Assembly (NCBI RefSeq): GCF_001542915.1
Contig: NZ_LNNH01000017.1
Span: forward strand, 82,750 to 146,749
DNA length: 64,000 nucleotides
Reading direction: 5' to 3'
DNA from: Peribacillus simplex
Lineage (GTDB): Bacteria > Bacillota > Bacilli > Bacillales > DSM-1321
Shown: positions 1-9,565 of the stretch, one piece after another
Layout of the letters: every line of letters begins with the position of its first letter
How positions within the stretch are numbered: the first letter of the stretch is position 1
Position numbers and translations under genes: made by a program
The notes under the pieces: generated by a model
Seen by the model: the letters and a program-made list of their open reading frames with translations, nothing else
Database searches by the model: none
Told to the model about the DNA's origin: nothing

Positions 1-3000
1 CTTCAGGCAGGCCGGCTTCGCCATAACGCTTGGATACTTCGCTTCCGACAATCGTCCCGACAACGCGGTTCACGTTTGTAATCGGGAAGCTGACATCCAC
101 CGGGGCTTGATCATTCAATGCTGGCTGAACCATCGGTAAAATTTTTCGGATATCCAATGCTTCTTCGATTTTATGGTTTTGAGGAAGCTGATACGTACGT
201 ATCCCCTCCGGTTGGAATAGAAGTGTCGTCAAGTCCAGATGCTTCGCTTTCCAATGGTTTTGTGCCCGCTCGCTCACTTGCAAAACATCCGTGCGGCCGA
301 CCATCTCCTCCAGCGTTCTAAAACCAAGCTCTGCCATCGTTTCCCGCACTTCCTCAGCGATGAAGCGCATGAAATGGACGACATGATCCGGATCTCCAGT
401 GAACTTGCTGCGAAGCTCAGGGTTTTGGGTAGCTACCCCGACAGGGCATGTGTCCAGATGGCACGCACGCATCATGACACAGCCAAGGACCACAAGCGGC
501 GCCGTGGCAAAGCCGAATTCTTCCGCGCCAAGGATCGCCGCCATGACCACATCGCGTCCCGTCATCAGCTTTCCATCCGTTTCGAGGACCACCCGGCTGC
601 GCAGTCCATTCAGCATCAAGGTTTGGTGCGCTTCGGCAAGGCCCAGCTCCCAAGGAAGCCCAGTATGCTTAATGCTCGTTTTTGGTGATGCACCCGTGCC
701 GCCATCATAGCCACTAATGACGATGACATCCGCGGCACCTTTGGCAACACCGGCCGCAATCGTGCCGACACCTGCTTTTGACACAAGCTTGACACTGATC
801 CTGGCATCACGATTGGCATTTTTCAAATCGTGAATCAGCTGCGCCAGGTCTTCAATCGAATAAATATCATGATGCGGAGGCGGTGAAATCAAGCCCACAC
901 CAGGGGTGGAACCACGTACCTCTGCGACCCAAGGGTATACTTTATTCCCTGGAAGCTGGCCGCCTTCACCAGGCTTTGCGCCTTGTGCCATCTTGATTTG
1001 GAGCTCGTCGGCATTGATGAGGTAATGACTTTTCACACCGAAACGACCGGATGCGATCTGCTTGATCCCGCTGCGGCGGTCATCACCGTTTTCATCCAAA
1101 TGGTAACGGCTTGGATGCTCCCCGCCTTCACCGCTATTGCTTTTTCCGCCGAGACGGTTCATCGCAATCGCCAATGTTTCATGCGCTTCCTGGCTCAAAG
1201 AACCGAATGACATCGCCCCCGTTTTAAAACGGGTGACAATCGATTCAACGGATTCCACTTCATCGATGGAAATGCTTTGGCGATTTTGGTCGAACGAGAA
1301 TAAATTCCGTAAAAAACCGAGTCTTTCTTCATTCGCCAAGTTTGAATATTTCTTAAATAATTGATAATCGCCTTTGCGGCAAGCCCATTGCAGGGTATGG
1401 ATCGTTTTCGGATTGAAGGCGTGATGTTCGCCCGTTTTTCTCCATTGAAAATCGCTTCCGCTTTCAAGGGTTTGGTCATAGGAGCCAGCAGCAGCTTTTC
1501 TATGGCGTATCAACGCTTCATCCGCGATCGTATCCAAATCGATCCCGCTAAGCTGCGAGGCCGTCCCGCTGAAATAGCGTTCGATGACTTCCGCGCCGAT
1601 TCCGACCGCTTCGAAAATTTGTGCTCCGCGATAGCTTTGGATCGTGGAAATCCCCATCTTCGACATTACTTTTACGATGCCTTCCGTCACCGAGCGTACA
1701 TATTTCCTTACCGTTTCCTCGTAGCTGACGGCCAGGCTGCCTTCCAATATCGCCTGCTTATACGTTTCATAGGCAAGATACGGGTGAATCGCATCCACGC
1801 CATATCCGATCAGGGATGCAAAATGATGGACTTCCCTTGCTTCCCCCGATTCAACGATGATGCTCACTTTCGTACGGTTCCCATGGCGGATAAGCTCCTG
1901 ATGAAGGGCACTCGCAGCCAATAAGGATGGGATTGCGGCATTTTCCTCGGTCAACCCGTGATCGGATAAGATCAAAAGGCTGATGCCTTCGGAGATCGCC
2001 TGCTCCGCTTCGCGGCAGATCCGGTCGAGCTCGCTCTCCAAATCTTCTGAAAATAGCGTGTATATGACCTTGCTTTGAAATTCCGGAAACGCATTCTCTT
2101 TTATCTGCTGCATCTGAGCTGGCGTCAATACGGGTGTATCCAATTGAATGCGGCGGCTGTTCATTTTATCCGGTTTCAGCAAATCCCCTTCCGCTCCAAG
2201 GAATGTCATCGTGGACGTGACGATTTGTTCACGAAGCGAATCGATTGGCGGGTTGGTCACCTGTGCGAAGGATTGCTTGAAATAGTTGAATAATGATTGG
2301 GGGCGATCGGATAACACCGCTAACGGAATGTCATTCCCCATGCTTCCCAATGGATCTTTTCCCTCGTTGATGATAGGCAATAAATATTTTTGGACATCTT
2401 CATAGGTGTATCCGAACGCTTTTTGCCTGAATAGCAAATCACCAATTGGCTGATCCCCTGACACCGATTCTTCGTCGCTAAGTTGTACAAGCTGTTCGTC
2501 CAGCCACTGCTGATAGGGATTTTCCTGGGCCATCTCGGATTTGATTTCATCATCGGATACAATCCGCCCTTCCTCCAAATCTATTAACAGCATTCTTCCT
2601 GGGCTTAAACGATCTTTATATAGTACATTTTCAGGCTCTACATCGATCACGCCGACCTCTGAGGAGAAAATGATGTAATCATCTTTTGTCACATAATACC
2701 GTGCCGGCCTAAGACCATTTCGATCCAGGATGGCCCCGATTTGCTTGCCGTTCGTAAAGGAAATGGCGGTTGGACCATCCCACGGCTCCATGAGCATGCT
2801 ATGATATTCGTAAAATGCCTTCTTTTCTTTCGTCATATGCGGATTCTCCGTCCACGGCTCAGGAATGAGCATCATGGCCGCATGGGCCGGCTTACGCCCT
2901 GCAAGCACGAAGAATTCAAGGGCATTATCAAGGATGGAGGAATCACTGCCGTCTATATCCAAAATTGGCAGCACCTTTTGCAGGTCCTCTCCGAATGCTT

Positions 3001-3817
3001 CCGAAACAAACTGCTGTTCACGCGCCTTCATCCAATTCACATTACCTCTAAGCGTATTGATTTCGCCATTATGGATCAGATAACGGTTTGGATGCGCCCT
3101 CTCCCAGCTTGGAAAGGTATTCGTACTGAAGCGGGAATGCACTAAAGCAAAAGCCGAAACAAAAGCTTCCTGTTGAAGGTCAAGATAAAAAGCATCCACC
3201 TGCTCCGGTGTCAACAATCCTTTGTAAACGATCGTGGCACTTGAAAGGCTGGCAAAATAAAAACGGTTTCCACGTTCACGCGCCCAGTTTTCCGCTTGCT
3301 TTCTTATAATGAACAATTTACGCTCAAACGCTAAATCATCGGATATCGTTTCACCGGCCCCGATGAATACTTGGCGGATCGTCGGACATGTCTCCTTGCC
3401 GACTTCCCCGATTTTCCCTGCATCTACAGGAACCGTTCTCCAGCCTAACAGCGTTTGGCCCTCTTGCTCGATAAATTCATTCAAGCGAGCTTCGATTTCA
3501 TTCCGTTCGGCATCATCGTTTGAGAAAAAGAGCATACCTACACCATAGCGCCCTTTTGCTGGCAAATTCATTTCCGGGCATGCCAGCCTAAAATAGCTAT
3601 CAGGAATCTGCACCATCAGTCCTGCGCCATCTCCCGTCAGGGGATCACTGCCTTGTCCGCCGCGATGATCCAATTGGCACAGCATCTTCAGTCCTTGTTT
3701 GACGATGTCATGTGTAGCAAGCCCTTTTATATGAGCGTATAAACCGATCCCACATGCATCATGTTCAAATTCAGGATGGTAGAGCCCTTGTGCTTTTGGT
3801 ATTTGATTGTATGTCAT
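1..3817 (-). CDS. gltA: Glutamate synthase (NADPH) large subunit, C-terminal end cut by window edge
   Basis: Makes glutamate from glutamine and 2-oxoglutarate in the cytoplasm, together with the small subunit. Translation from ATG at 3817 is open to the window edge (about 1270 of roughly 1500 residues). The start [20 protein letters not shown] is followed by ACGIG, so Cys22 would be the N-terminal nucleophile of the class II amidotransferase after removal of a short propeptide. [10 protein letters not shown], an FMN-binding barrel ([13 protein letters not shown]) and the 3Fe-4S cysteines ([13 protein letters not shown]) follow. The gene is called gltA in Bacillus and gltB in E. coli. A promoter, -35 TTGTTT (3889-3894) and -10 TAGAAT (3866-3871) with 17-bp spacing, and an upstream GltC box imply activation by the divergent gltC product. 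Confidence 0.97.
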   Translation of the reverse strand, partial: MTYNQIPKAQGLYHPEFEHDACGIGLYAHIKGLATHDIVKQGLKMLCQLDHRGGQGSDPLTGDGAGLMVQIPDSYFRLACPEMNLPAKGRYGVGMLFFSNDDAERNEIEARLNEFIEQEGQTLLGWRTVPVDAGKIGEVGKETCPTIRQVFIGAGETISDDLAFERKLFIIRKQAENWARERGNRFYFASLSSATIVYKGLLTPEQVDAFYLDLQQEAFVSAFALVHSRFSTNTFPSWERAHPNRYLIHNGEINTLRGNVNWMKAREQQFVSEAFGEDLQKVLPILDIDGSDSSILDNALEFFVLAGRKPAHAAMMLIPEPWTENPHMTKEKKAFYEYHSMLMEPWDGPTAISFTNGKQIGAILDRNGLRPARYYVTKDDYIIFSSEVGVIDVEPENVLYKDRLSPGRMLLIDLEEGRIVSDDEIKSEMAQENPYQQWLDEQLVQLSDEESVSGDQPIGDLLFRQKAFGYTYEDVQKYLLPIINEGKDPLGSMGNDIPLAVLSDRPQSLFNYFKQSFAQVTNPPIDSLREQIVTSTMTFLGAEGDLLKPDKMNSRRIQLDTPVLTPAQMQQIKENAFPEFQSKVIYTLFSEDLESELDRICREAEQAISEGISLLILSDHGLTEENAAIPSLLAASALHQELIRHGNRTKVSIIVESGEAREVHHFASLIGYGVDAIHPYLAYETYKQAILEGSLAVSYEETVRKYVRSVTEGIVKVMSKMGISTIQSYRGAQIFEAVGIGAEVIERYFSGTASQLSGIDLDTIADEALIRHRKAAAGSYDQTLESGSDFQWRKTGEHHAFNPKTIHTLQWACRKGDYQLFKKYSNLANEERLGFLRNLFSFDQNRQSISIDEVESVESIVTRFKTGAMSFGSLSQEAHETLAIAMNRLGGKSNSGEGGEHPSRYHLDENGDDRRSGIKQIASGRFGVKSHYLINADELQIKMAQGAKPGEGGQLPGNKVYPWVAEVRGSTPGVGLISPPPHHDIYSIEDLAQLIHDLKNANRDARISVKLVSKAGVGTIAAGVAKGAADVIVISGYDGGTGASPKTSIKHTGLPWELGLAEAHQTLMLNGLRSRVVLETDGKLMTGRDVVMAAILGAEEFGFATAPLVVLGCVMMRACHLDTCPVGVATQNPELRSKFTGDPDHVVHFMRFIAEEVRETMAELGFRTLEEMVGRTDVLQVSERAQNHWKAKHLDLTTLLFQPEGIRTYQLPQNHKIEEALDIRKILPMVQPALNDQAPVDVSFPITNVNRVVGTIVGSEVSKRYGEAGLPE

Positions 3818-3865
3818 ATTAATCGCCCCCATCGTATTCTTACACCGTTATGTCACTTACATTTT

Positions 3866-3894
3866 ATTCTAGGTTTTCAAATCGATATAAACAA
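3866..3894 (-). promoter_or_regulatory. gltA promoter
   Basis: On the minus strand, TTGTTT (3894-3889) and TAGAAT (3871-3866) are 17 bp apart, about 50 bp upstream of the gltA ATG. The weak -35 fits a promoter that needs an activator. Confidence 0.65.
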
Positions 3895-3915
3895 TATATA
3901 ATTAATGTATAATCT

Positions 3916-3930
3916 ATCTCAAATTGAGAT
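3916..3930. promoter_or_regulatory. GltC operator (box I type)
   Basis: The sequence ATCTC-AAATT-GAGAT exactly matches the ATCTC-N5-GAGAT dyad known for GltC box I in B. subtilis. It lies just upstream of the gltA -35 and just downstream of a TATAAT (3908-3913) that can serve gltC. That placement fits activation of gltA and negative autoregulation of gltC. Confidence 0.85.
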
Positions 3931-3951
3931 GAATACTCAGGGGATGAATAA

Positions 3952-4854
3952 ATGGAACTACGTCAATTACGTTATTTTGTTGAAGTAGCCGAAAGAGAAC
4001 ATGTCTCTGAGGCCGCGGAACACCTGCATATCGCACAATCTGCCATCAGCCGGCAAATTTCCAGACTGGAAGATGAGCTGGGCGTACTTTTATTTGAAAA
4101 AGTCGGCCGAAATATTCAGTTAACCCCAATTGGCAAAATATTTATGATCCATGCAAAAACGGCGATAAAGGCGATCGAATATGCTAAAGACCAAATTGAA
4201 GAATTTTTGGATCCTGAACATGGAACCATTAAAATCGGTTTCCCATCAAGCCTCTCGACCCATTTGCTGCCTACCGTCATTTCCGCCTTTAAGGATGAAC
4301 AGCCCAATATCGCGTTCCACTTAAGGCAAGGGTCATACTCCTCCCTGAAGGAAGCTGTCAAGAACCGTGAAATTGGATTAGCCTTTCTCGGCCCGATTCC
4401 GACGAACGACCCTGATATCGAAGGTCATATCTTATTCACCGAAAATATTTCTGCATTACTGCCGATCACGCATCCACTCGCTGAACGGAAAAGCCTGCGT
4501 CTAAGTGATTTAAGAAATGATCCATTCGTCTTATACCCAAAAGGATACATCCTTCATAGCATCGCGATCGAAGCATGCAAGGCCGCGGGCTTTACACCGA
4601 ACATTGCCTCGGAAGGTGAAGACATGGATTCGATAAAGGGCCTTGTATCAGCCGGAATCGGCGTAAGCCTGCTGCCTGACAGCACCTTTTATGAAGTCAT
4701 CCCCAGACTGACCGTCAAGATCCCGATCGATACACCGGAGGTCAAACGGACTGTTGGCATCATCACACCGAAAAACAGGGAATTGGCCCCTTCCGAGAAG
4801 GTTTTTTACCAATTCGCCAAAAAGTTCTTCTCTGTTCTCGAGCAATATCAATGA
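3952..4854 (+). CDS. gltC: LysR-type activator of glutamate synthase, GltC
   Basis: Transcription activator of the divergent gltA gene. The 300-residue length is typical of LysR regulators. The N-terminal winged helix (MELRQLRYFVEVAEREHVSE... and AQSAISRQISRLEDELG, residues about 1-60) is followed by a periplasmic-binding-protein-like effector domain (about 90-295). In B. subtilis GltC senses 2-oxoglutarate and glutamate and also binds RocG. The ATG at 3952 follows a GGGGATGAATAA stretch. The divergent position and the ATCTC-N5-GAGAT dyad between the two genes make the assignment firm rather than a generic LysR call. Confidence 0.95.
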   Translation: MELRQLRYFVEVAEREHVSEAAEHLHIAQSAISRQISRLEDELGVLLFEKVGRNIQLTPIGKIFMIHAKTAIKAIEYAKDQIEEFLDPEHGTIKIGFPSSLSTHLLPTVISAFKDEQPNIAFHLRQGSYSSLKEAVKNREIGLAFLGPIPTNDPDIEGHILFTENISALLPITHPLAERKSLRLSDLRNDPFVLYPKGYILHSIAIEACKAAGFTPNIASEGEDMDSIKGLVSAGIGVSLLPDSTFYEVIPRLTVKIPIDTPEVKRTVGIITPKNRELAPSEKVFYQFAKKFFSVLEQYQ

Positions 4855-4856
4855 TC

Positions 4857-4958
4857 ATGTCTTTTAGTCAACAAGGCCCTCCTCAGCCTGGCGGCGCTCA
4901 TTCCGGATGGCCAACGGTTTACCCGAGACAACTTCCCAATCGCCCACTGTTCGAATAA
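4857..4958 (+). CDS. Possible 33-residue Pro/Gly-rich small protein
   Basis: This short open frame starts 3 nt after the gltC stop codon and ends 33 nt before the coat protein gene. It would encode MSFSQQGPPQPGGAHSGW followed by PTVYPRQLPNRPLFE. The composition (Pro, Gly, Gln, aromatic) resembles small spore-coat-associated peptides, and the next gene is coat-like. There is no clear ribosome binding site in front of the ATG, so it may be chance or depend on translation of gltC. I do not recognise a family. Confidence 0.3.
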   Translation: MSFSQQGPPQPGGAHSGWPTVYPRQLPNRPLFE

Positions 4959-4991
4959 CGTATCAAGATTATTTGTTCAGGAGGAATTAAC

Positions 4992-5486
4992 ATGACACCC
5001 AATCATTCACATCTTGCATGGCATGAAACGCTTGAACTTCATGAACTCGTCGCTTCGCAGGCCAATGCCCTTACGAAATTGAAAAAAGCCTATCCGGAAA
5101 TAACAGACCCCATACTAAAAACGATTTACAAGCAAATGATCGAGACACTTTCCCAGAACATCGTGGATTTGCTCCAATTTTACCCGCTGACCCCTAAGTT
5201 GAGCAGCACCGATGCGGCATTAAGAGACGATGCATCCGCCGCAGCCGCAGGGGATTTGCTTGGACTTGCGAAATCTTTGATCAAAAATTATGCAGGGGCC
5301 ATCACGGAAACGGCAACCCCCTCTTTGCGAAAAGTTTTCACGAAGCACTTAAATGCAGCCATCGATAACCATGCGAAAATCTTCAACTACTTATATGAAC
5401 GGAATCTTTACCCTGCTTATGACTTAAACCAATTGCTCCAAAATGACGTCGACTCAGCCAACAAGGCCCTTTCCCAGCCATACTAA
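4992..5486 (+). CDS. CotF-like spore coat family protein
   Basis: A 164-residue, mostly helical protein with no signal peptide. The N-terminal part (HETLELHELVASQANALTKL... PEITDPILKTIYKQMI) looks like the coat F family of Bacillus, a ferritin-like helical fold found in spore coat proteins and relatives such as YhcQ. The ATG follows AGGAGGAATTAAC. A strong terminator follows directly, so the gene is probably transcribed alone or with the short frame at 4857. Expected location is the spore; the exact role is not known from sequence. Confidence 0.7.
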   Translation: MTPNHSHLAWHETLELHELVASQANALTKLKKAYPEITDPILKTIYKQMIETLSQNIVDLLQFYPLTPKLSSTDAALRDDASAAAAGDLLGLAKSLIKNYAGAITETATPSLRKVFTKHLNAAIDNHAKIFNYLYERNLYPAYDLNQLLQNDVDSANKALSQPY

Positions 5487-5488
5487 AT

Positions 5489-5532
5489 GCAAAAAGAAGG
5501 CACAGCATCAGGAATGCTTGCCTTCTTTTTGC
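5489..5532 (+). terminator. Rho-independent terminator of the coat protein gene
   Basis: The arms GCAAAAAGAAGGCA and TGCCTTCTTTTTGC form a 14-bp inverted repeat with the T-run inside the second arm, starting 2 nt after the stop codon. Confidence 0.85.
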
Positions 5533-5551
5533 TTAGGGATAAGTGGGGCGG

Positions 5552-5775
5552 TTTTCGTATAAATTGCGCTTACCACACGCAATTGGAGGGGGCGGTTCTC
5601 GGCTAATTCTTGCGTTATTCGCAAATTTAGCCACTTTACTCGCGAATTCGGCACTTTTACTCGCAAGTTTACCGACTTTACTCGTCAATTTCGTGCTTTT
5701 ATTCGCGAGTTTGGGCTTTGCATCGGATTTGAGGCCGATTTTCGTATAAATTGTGCTTTCCACACGCAATTGGGA
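5552..5775. repeat. Intergenic array of 21-bp units flanked by 37-bp direct repeats (family A)
   Basis: About five consecutive 21-bp units with the core TTAYTCGCRARTTT run from about 5612 to 5717. They are flanked by two copies of a 37-bp segment beginning TTTTCGTATAAATTG (5552-5588 and 5739-5775), which differ at only a few positions. Open frames here show heptad-like repeats only because 21 is a multiple of 3. A related array lies at 43766-43930. The rest of the 5533-5948 gap holds only a TATAAT-like box (about 5903) before the next gene. Confidence 0.85.
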
Positions 5776-5948
5776 TTCTCTCCAGCTACAATGTAGGCTA
5801 TCGGGATGTCGGGAATGGAAACGGAAGGCGCGAGAGTCTGAGTGGAAAGGAACGTTCATTGTACAAATCAGGACGTTTTCTTTTAATTCTGTTGCTAATG
5901 TTATAATATATTAGAATTGGATTTAATTAACACCCGAGATTTCAGGAG

Positions 5949-6557
5949 GTGAACATCATAAAAAAAATCCTTTTATCGCTCCTCTTATCCTTGGTCTCCT
6001 TATCTCTCGTTGCATGTAAGGGGGATCAGCCAAAATCGACCAATACTCTTTCCGTCCCTAAGCTGACAGCAAGGGAGCAGGCCATTCTCACCAATACGAG
6101 TGAAAACGCCATGCTTATCGATTTCAATGTTGATGATACATACAAGCAATTGTCTGTCTGGGTCGAAAAATATGAAGCTGGTAAACTTGTCGAAGCTGAA
6201 AAAGGCCGCCTGACAACAGAGGTTGAAAAGAATGGGACAATCATATTTACAACATCAAAAACGGATGACGAACAAAATCTTTCCATGTTCAATATCACGA
6301 TTCAAAACGGCGGCGGCACAAGTACAGCCACTTCCCCCGAAAAAATCGAAAAGAAGGGTGCCAGCGTATCGGGCAGTACAGATAAAATTGACCTGAAAAA
6401 TACGAGCAAGCCTGTATTGGCAAGTATTGGTTATTCAAGCACACAAGGAGGGATAAGCTCGCTTTCCACGGATTTTTATCATGATATGGATAGCCATATC
6501 GACGAATTAAAAGCATATGATGTCGTCTATCTTCTGAGGAGTGAATTTACAAAATAG
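5949..6557 (+). CDS. Small lipoprotein of unknown function, start codon uncertain
   Basis: About 200 residues. A lysine-led hydrophobic stretch ends in the lipobox LVAC, so the product should be lipid-anchored outside the membrane. The mature part is polar and Ser/Thr/Lys-rich; I recognise no family. The start is odd: the GTG at 5949 overlaps the AGGAGG Shine-Dalgarno sequence (5944-5949) and cannot be used with it, while the position 8 nt downstream, where ATG-AAA-AAA is expected, reads ATA-AAA-AAA (5958). Either a rare ATA start or a damaged start codon is implied. A terminator follows at 6659. Confidence 0.6.
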   Translation: MNIIKKILLSLLLSLVSLSLVACKGDQPKSTNTLSVPKLTAREQAILTNTSENAMLIDFNVDDTYKQLSVWVEKYEAGKLVEAEKGRLTTEVEKNGTIIFTTSKTDDEQNLSMFNITIQNGGGTSTATSPEKIEKKGASVSGSTDKIDLKNTSKPVLASIGYSSTQGGISSLSTDFYHDMDSHIDELKAYDVVYLLRSEFTK

Positions 6558-6658
6558 CTGCCGATGAAATCCCGGCCCGAACAATCTTGGGCTATGTCGC
6601 GGAGTTCTTGAACAAATCTTGTAAACAATAAAAACTACAGGTTATTGGATGATACCCG

Positions 6659-6690
6659 AAAAAGCAGCCATCACTTGAATGGCTGCTTTT
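6659..6690 (+). terminator. Rho-independent terminator after the lipoprotein gene
   Basis: AAAGCAGCCA and TGGCTGCTTT flank a 9-nt loop, followed by T-rich sequence about 100 bp after the stop codon. Confidence 0.8.
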
Positions 6691-6762
6691 CTTCCATGAT
6701 GGTCGCAACAGAAATGCTTGTGGCGAAGCAAGTTCTTGATCTTTATAGATAAAGAATGAAAT

Positions 6763-7159
6763 TTAAATATTATTATCCCAATCAACGTATTCAATTAATT
6801 TGTCCGTTTGATCACTTGAACGTTCTCTATAATTTTCTCCATAAATGTTAATTAAATCTTTTACAGATGTACCTATTGATACATTTCGAAGTTTTGTAGC
6901 TAGAATTAAAAGCTTCAATTATCAACAGTTATTCGTTCATTAATATTTTTATCAATATTGTATATTTCATAGCCCGGAGTCTAATATCCTTAGAAATTGT
7001 AAGGAAATGGTCCTTTCGATACTTTTCCAAACTATCCAATAAATATAATTGATTTATATTTTCTCTGGTTCAATCTGTCGTTTCTGTTTTATATGCATGG
7101 ACTGTACATCCTATGAAAGTAATGATTGCTGCCGCAAAAATGAATATCGTGAATTTCAT
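6763..7159 (-). pseudogene. Decayed small lipoprotein gene
   Basis: The minus strand begins with ATG at 7159 and encodes a signal peptide with a lipobox-like FIGC (MKFTIFIFAAAIITFIGCTV...). It meets a TGA about 29 codons in, then continues coherently in the same frame (TRENINQLYLLDSLEKYRKD). It needs two frame changes to reach a clean C-terminal part (KLRNVSIGTSVKDLINIYGE, then ENYRERSSDQTDKLIEYVDW) that ends at TAA 6763. One stop and two frameshifts point to a gene in decay. It fills most of the 6691-7392 gap; 7160-7392 shows nothing further that I can support. Confidence 0.55.
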
Positions 7160-7392
7160 TTTCAAGTATTAAAAACCCTGAGTATTATTTTAAAGGGAAA
7201 ATCATCCTAACAGCACCCTTTCCCTTTTTTCCATATACACTTCGTACCTGCTGGGACAGGCTTTTATTTCCGCACCTCCAGTATCCATTTTTATCAAGCT
7301 TCCCCTTACTCTTTATTCTTCTTTCAAGAATTGCTAAATCTGAATGATTCCCTTTTTGCCCTTATAACATTTTAAGATATCCATCCGCTTTA

Positions 7393-9081
7393 TCAATTAT
7401 CGCTTTTAAAAGCAGGCGGAATACCGATCCGATTATTCAATAAATTATTTGATGTTCCTGCTTGGAAATGAATTTCCCTTCCAACCTCGGCAAATGTGTG
7501 ATCATTCTCAATCAACGTGTTGGTCAAGGTCAATGGCAGGGCTGTATAGTCATTATTAACGTTCCCGTTATTATGGGACCCGCGTATGCCGATGGCAGCG
7601 GGGATAAAGTTATGTTCGGATTTATCGATATGATGAATGCTGTTTCTATACAGTTTCGTGGACTTGTTGGAACTGAGAAACACAATCCCATTGTTGAAGC
7701 TGTTTTCAATCGTATTGTCTTCAATGATCGCATTCTTGGTCACGTGGATGCTGATACCTCCATGTGACTCTGCGGCTGCTTTGACATTGCTTACATAATT
7801 ACCCTTAATCACCACCGATTCCAAGAATCCCATCTCCCTTTTGGTCAGGTCCGTAAATTGTGATCCGTTAACGGCGATGCCTCGTTCAGTAATCGTGTCA
7901 TTTTTTTCTATATCATAAACCTCATAATCATCCTGGATGCCCACTCTTTGACTGTTAATCCGATTTCCTGAAATCATAATGTCTCGAGGCGGGTAAGCGG
8001 ACATCTCGCCGGCATCATACTCCATTCCCCCAACGACAATCGGGAAACGTGTATTTAAAATGACATTGTTTGTGAGGGATACGTTTTGTCCAGAGTGTGT
8101 GTCGATTCCCTCCCATGTCGGGTTATTGGCGACCACGTTCTGATCGACCACAATGGTATGACTTGGCGGAAATATCGCTTGGGTTTTGGCATCATTTCTT
8201 GTATTGATCTTCCTATGACTAAAGGCCATGCCATAGCTTTGCTGTACGCTTCCTACGGTTGCTCCTGGCAAAAGGTCACTCACGGTCGTATGCTTTACGG
8301 ACACATTATTCGCTGAGACGCCGCCAATGCCGGCATAGCCTATATCCGTGATGTTCATGCTTTTTTTATACATGGTGTCAGACCCTTTGATGGTCACTCC
8401 ATCCACATGCTCTAAATAGATGCCATACCCTTCATAGCCGCTAATTTGAACATCCTCAATCGTGATATTTTTCAGTCTTTTCGCGTCAGCATCTTTATTA
8501 GTTGTTGGGTATGTACTGGCTAATTCATCCGTTGATTTCGTTTGATCGATGGCGGTAACCTGGATGCCTCTATGCCTTGATGCATAATACTTCCTTGGCT
8601 CCCCTGTTACGGTATCTTCTGTTTTTCTTTTCCCATCCAGATTAAGGTTTTTAATCCTAGCCTGACTTTCCAGTATTTTGATGGTAACCGGGTCACTTCT
8701 CGATTCGGTACAGATTGTCGTGACCGACTTGCCGTTCTCCATGGTTCCTTCCAATGTAACTCCAGATCGCATCACAATAAAGGCACTCGCCGTGAAATTC
8801 CCTTTCGATAGGAGAACGGTCCCTCGGTTTCCGTTTGTTCCATTCCTTTGATATTTTGAAACGCTTAGAATCGCACTATTAACAGCAGCTCTTACTGATG
8901 ACGATGTAGAGTTCGGTGCTAACGTTGACGTTTCCATAAGCGTATTGCTGCTGTCGAATAATTGAAGTGTCGCTCCTGTTGTTGGTTCGCAAACCGGATT
9001 GGCTGCCGATATCATGGATGGGAGAGAAAAGAAAACGGCTATAAACAGAAGGAACAATGCCGCACTTCTAAACATTTTCAT
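7393..9081 (-). CDS. Secreted right-handed parallel beta-helix protein
   Basis: A 562-residue exported protein. The ATG at 9081 (MKMFRSAALF...) is chosen because AGGGG lies 7 nt upstream; an in-frame ATG at 9096 has no such site. A signal peptide ends near PSMISAANP. From residue about 150 to the end, short NxI/VxxN-type coils recur (IKNLNLDG, ITIEDVQISGYEGYGIYLE, VSLTNNVILN, AIIEDNTIENSFNNGIVFLS), the pattern of parallel beta-helix (PbH1) folds of pectate lyases, polysaccharide epimerases and phage tail spikes. A carbohydrate substrate is likely but not provable. Three cysteines at most are present. A 36-codon frame and a shared upstream element precede it. Confidence 0.8.
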   Translation of the reverse strand: MKMFRSAALFLLFIAVFFSLPSMISAANPVCEPTTGATLQLFDSSNTLMETSTLAPNSTSSSVRAAVNSAILSVSKYQRNGTNGNRGTVLLSKGNFTASAFIVMRSGVTLEGTMENGKSVTTICTESRSDPVTIKILESQARIKNLNLDGKRKTEDTVTGEPRKYYASRHRGIQVTAIDQTKSTDELASTYPTTNKDADAKRLKNITIEDVQISGYEGYGIYLEHVDGVTIKGSDTMYKKSMNITDIGYAGIGGVSANNVSVKHTTVSDLLPGATVGSVQQSYGMAFSHRKINTRNDAKTQAIFPPSHTIVVDQNVVANNPTWEGIDTHSGQNVSLTNNVILNTRFPIVVGGMEYDAGEMSAYPPRDIMISGNRINSQRVGIQDDYEVYDIEKNDTITERGIAVNGSQFTDLTKREMGFLESVVIKGNYVSNVKAAAESHGGISIHVTKNAIIEDNTIENSFNNGIVFLSSNKSTKLYRNSIHHIDKSEHNFIPAAIGIRGSHNNGNVNNDYTALPLTLTNTLIENDHTFAEVGREIHFQAGTSNNLLNNRIGIPPAFKSDN

Positions 9082-9123
9082 CTGAAAACCCCTCATGCTA
9101 GTTATTTATTATCCACCCTTCCT

Positions 9124-9234
9124 TCACCCAAAGATGGCTTGGGAAGATAATTTTGTGAACTCTAAAGCTTCTATAGAATGGAAACCTACCAAAGTAATCA
9201 TTGTAAGGAACGTTGCCATGGCTTTTTCTTGCAT
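9124..9234 (-). CDS. Possible 36-residue peptide with signal-like sequence
   Basis: The ATG at 9234 is preceded by GAGGAGAGAAGGACT, a good Shine-Dalgarno sequence. The frame encodes MQEKAMATFLTMITLVGF, then HSIEALEFTKLSSQAIFG and a TGA at 9124. A short charged N-terminus, a hydrophobic core and a small-residue region (SIEA) look like a secretion signal with a 13-residue tail, resembling short exported signalling peptides in layout. It ends 42 nt before the beta-helix gene on the same strand, so it could also be a leader peptide or a decayed gene. Confidence 0.4.
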   Translation of the reverse strand: MQEKAMATFLTMITLVGFHSIEALEFTKLSSQAIFG

Positions 9235-9295
9235 AGTCCTTCTCTCCTCTTATTTTTTTCCGTTACCAGCTATATTACAAGAAAAGCGGGGACGG

Positions 9296-9333
9296 GAAGT
9301 TTCATAATTAAAACGCGAAATACCAAATCTGAC
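9296..9333. promoter_or_regulatory. Element shared with 14525-14562
   Basis: A segment containing ATTAAAACGCGAAATACCA lies about 62 bp upstream of the 36-codon frame and about 215 bp upstream of the beta-helix gene. About 31 of 38 positions match a segment upstream of the secreted-protein/ABC operon at 14525-14562, in the same orientation relative to the downstream gene. Candidate operator or promoter element; its identity is unknown to me. Confidence 0.5.
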
Positions 9334-9386
9334 ACTATGAAAATGAACATGCATGCTTTAAGATCGAAGAGGAGAGATTGCTGGGG

Positions 9387-9416
9387 TAGCTGTTCCTGTT
9401 AATGAAGGAACAGCTA
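9387..9416. repeat. Inverted repeat in the 9.1-9.6 kb gap
   Basis: TAGCTGTTCCT and AGGAACAGCTA form a perfect 11-bp stem with an 8-nt loop. No long T-run follows on either strand, so a terminator role is uncertain. The rest of the 9335-9490 stretch shows no gene. Confidence 0.5.
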
Positions 9417-9492
9417 ACACTTTTAAAGGAAAAAGGAATCGTCTGTTCCATGTTGGTTGGTTACACTGATTTAATTTGGCTCTTGAAAACAC

Positions 9493-9529
9493 AAAGGAGA
9501 TACTACTATTTGTCGTAGTATCTCCTTTT
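9493..9529. terminator. Terminator-like hairpin downstream of the GNAT gene
   Basis: AAAGGAGATACTAC and its 14-nt complement flank a loop of about 9 nt, with T or A runs at both ends. It lies about 35 bp beyond the end of the minus-strand acetyltransferase gene and could act in both directions. Confidence 0.7.
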
Positions 9530-9565
9530 AAAGTTCTCGGATCATGCAGCTGTAATCCCGATCCT

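Noticed and set aside
5533..5859. Minus-strand open frame with KFASKVAKLTSK-like heptad repeats
   Set aside because: The repeats follow from the 21-bp DNA period; there is no ribosome binding site and the frame spans the array and its flanks. Treated as a repeat, not a gene.
9178..9402. Plus-strand 74-residue frame
   Set aside because: No ribosome binding site; it crosses the shared element and a hairpin and reads like random sequence.
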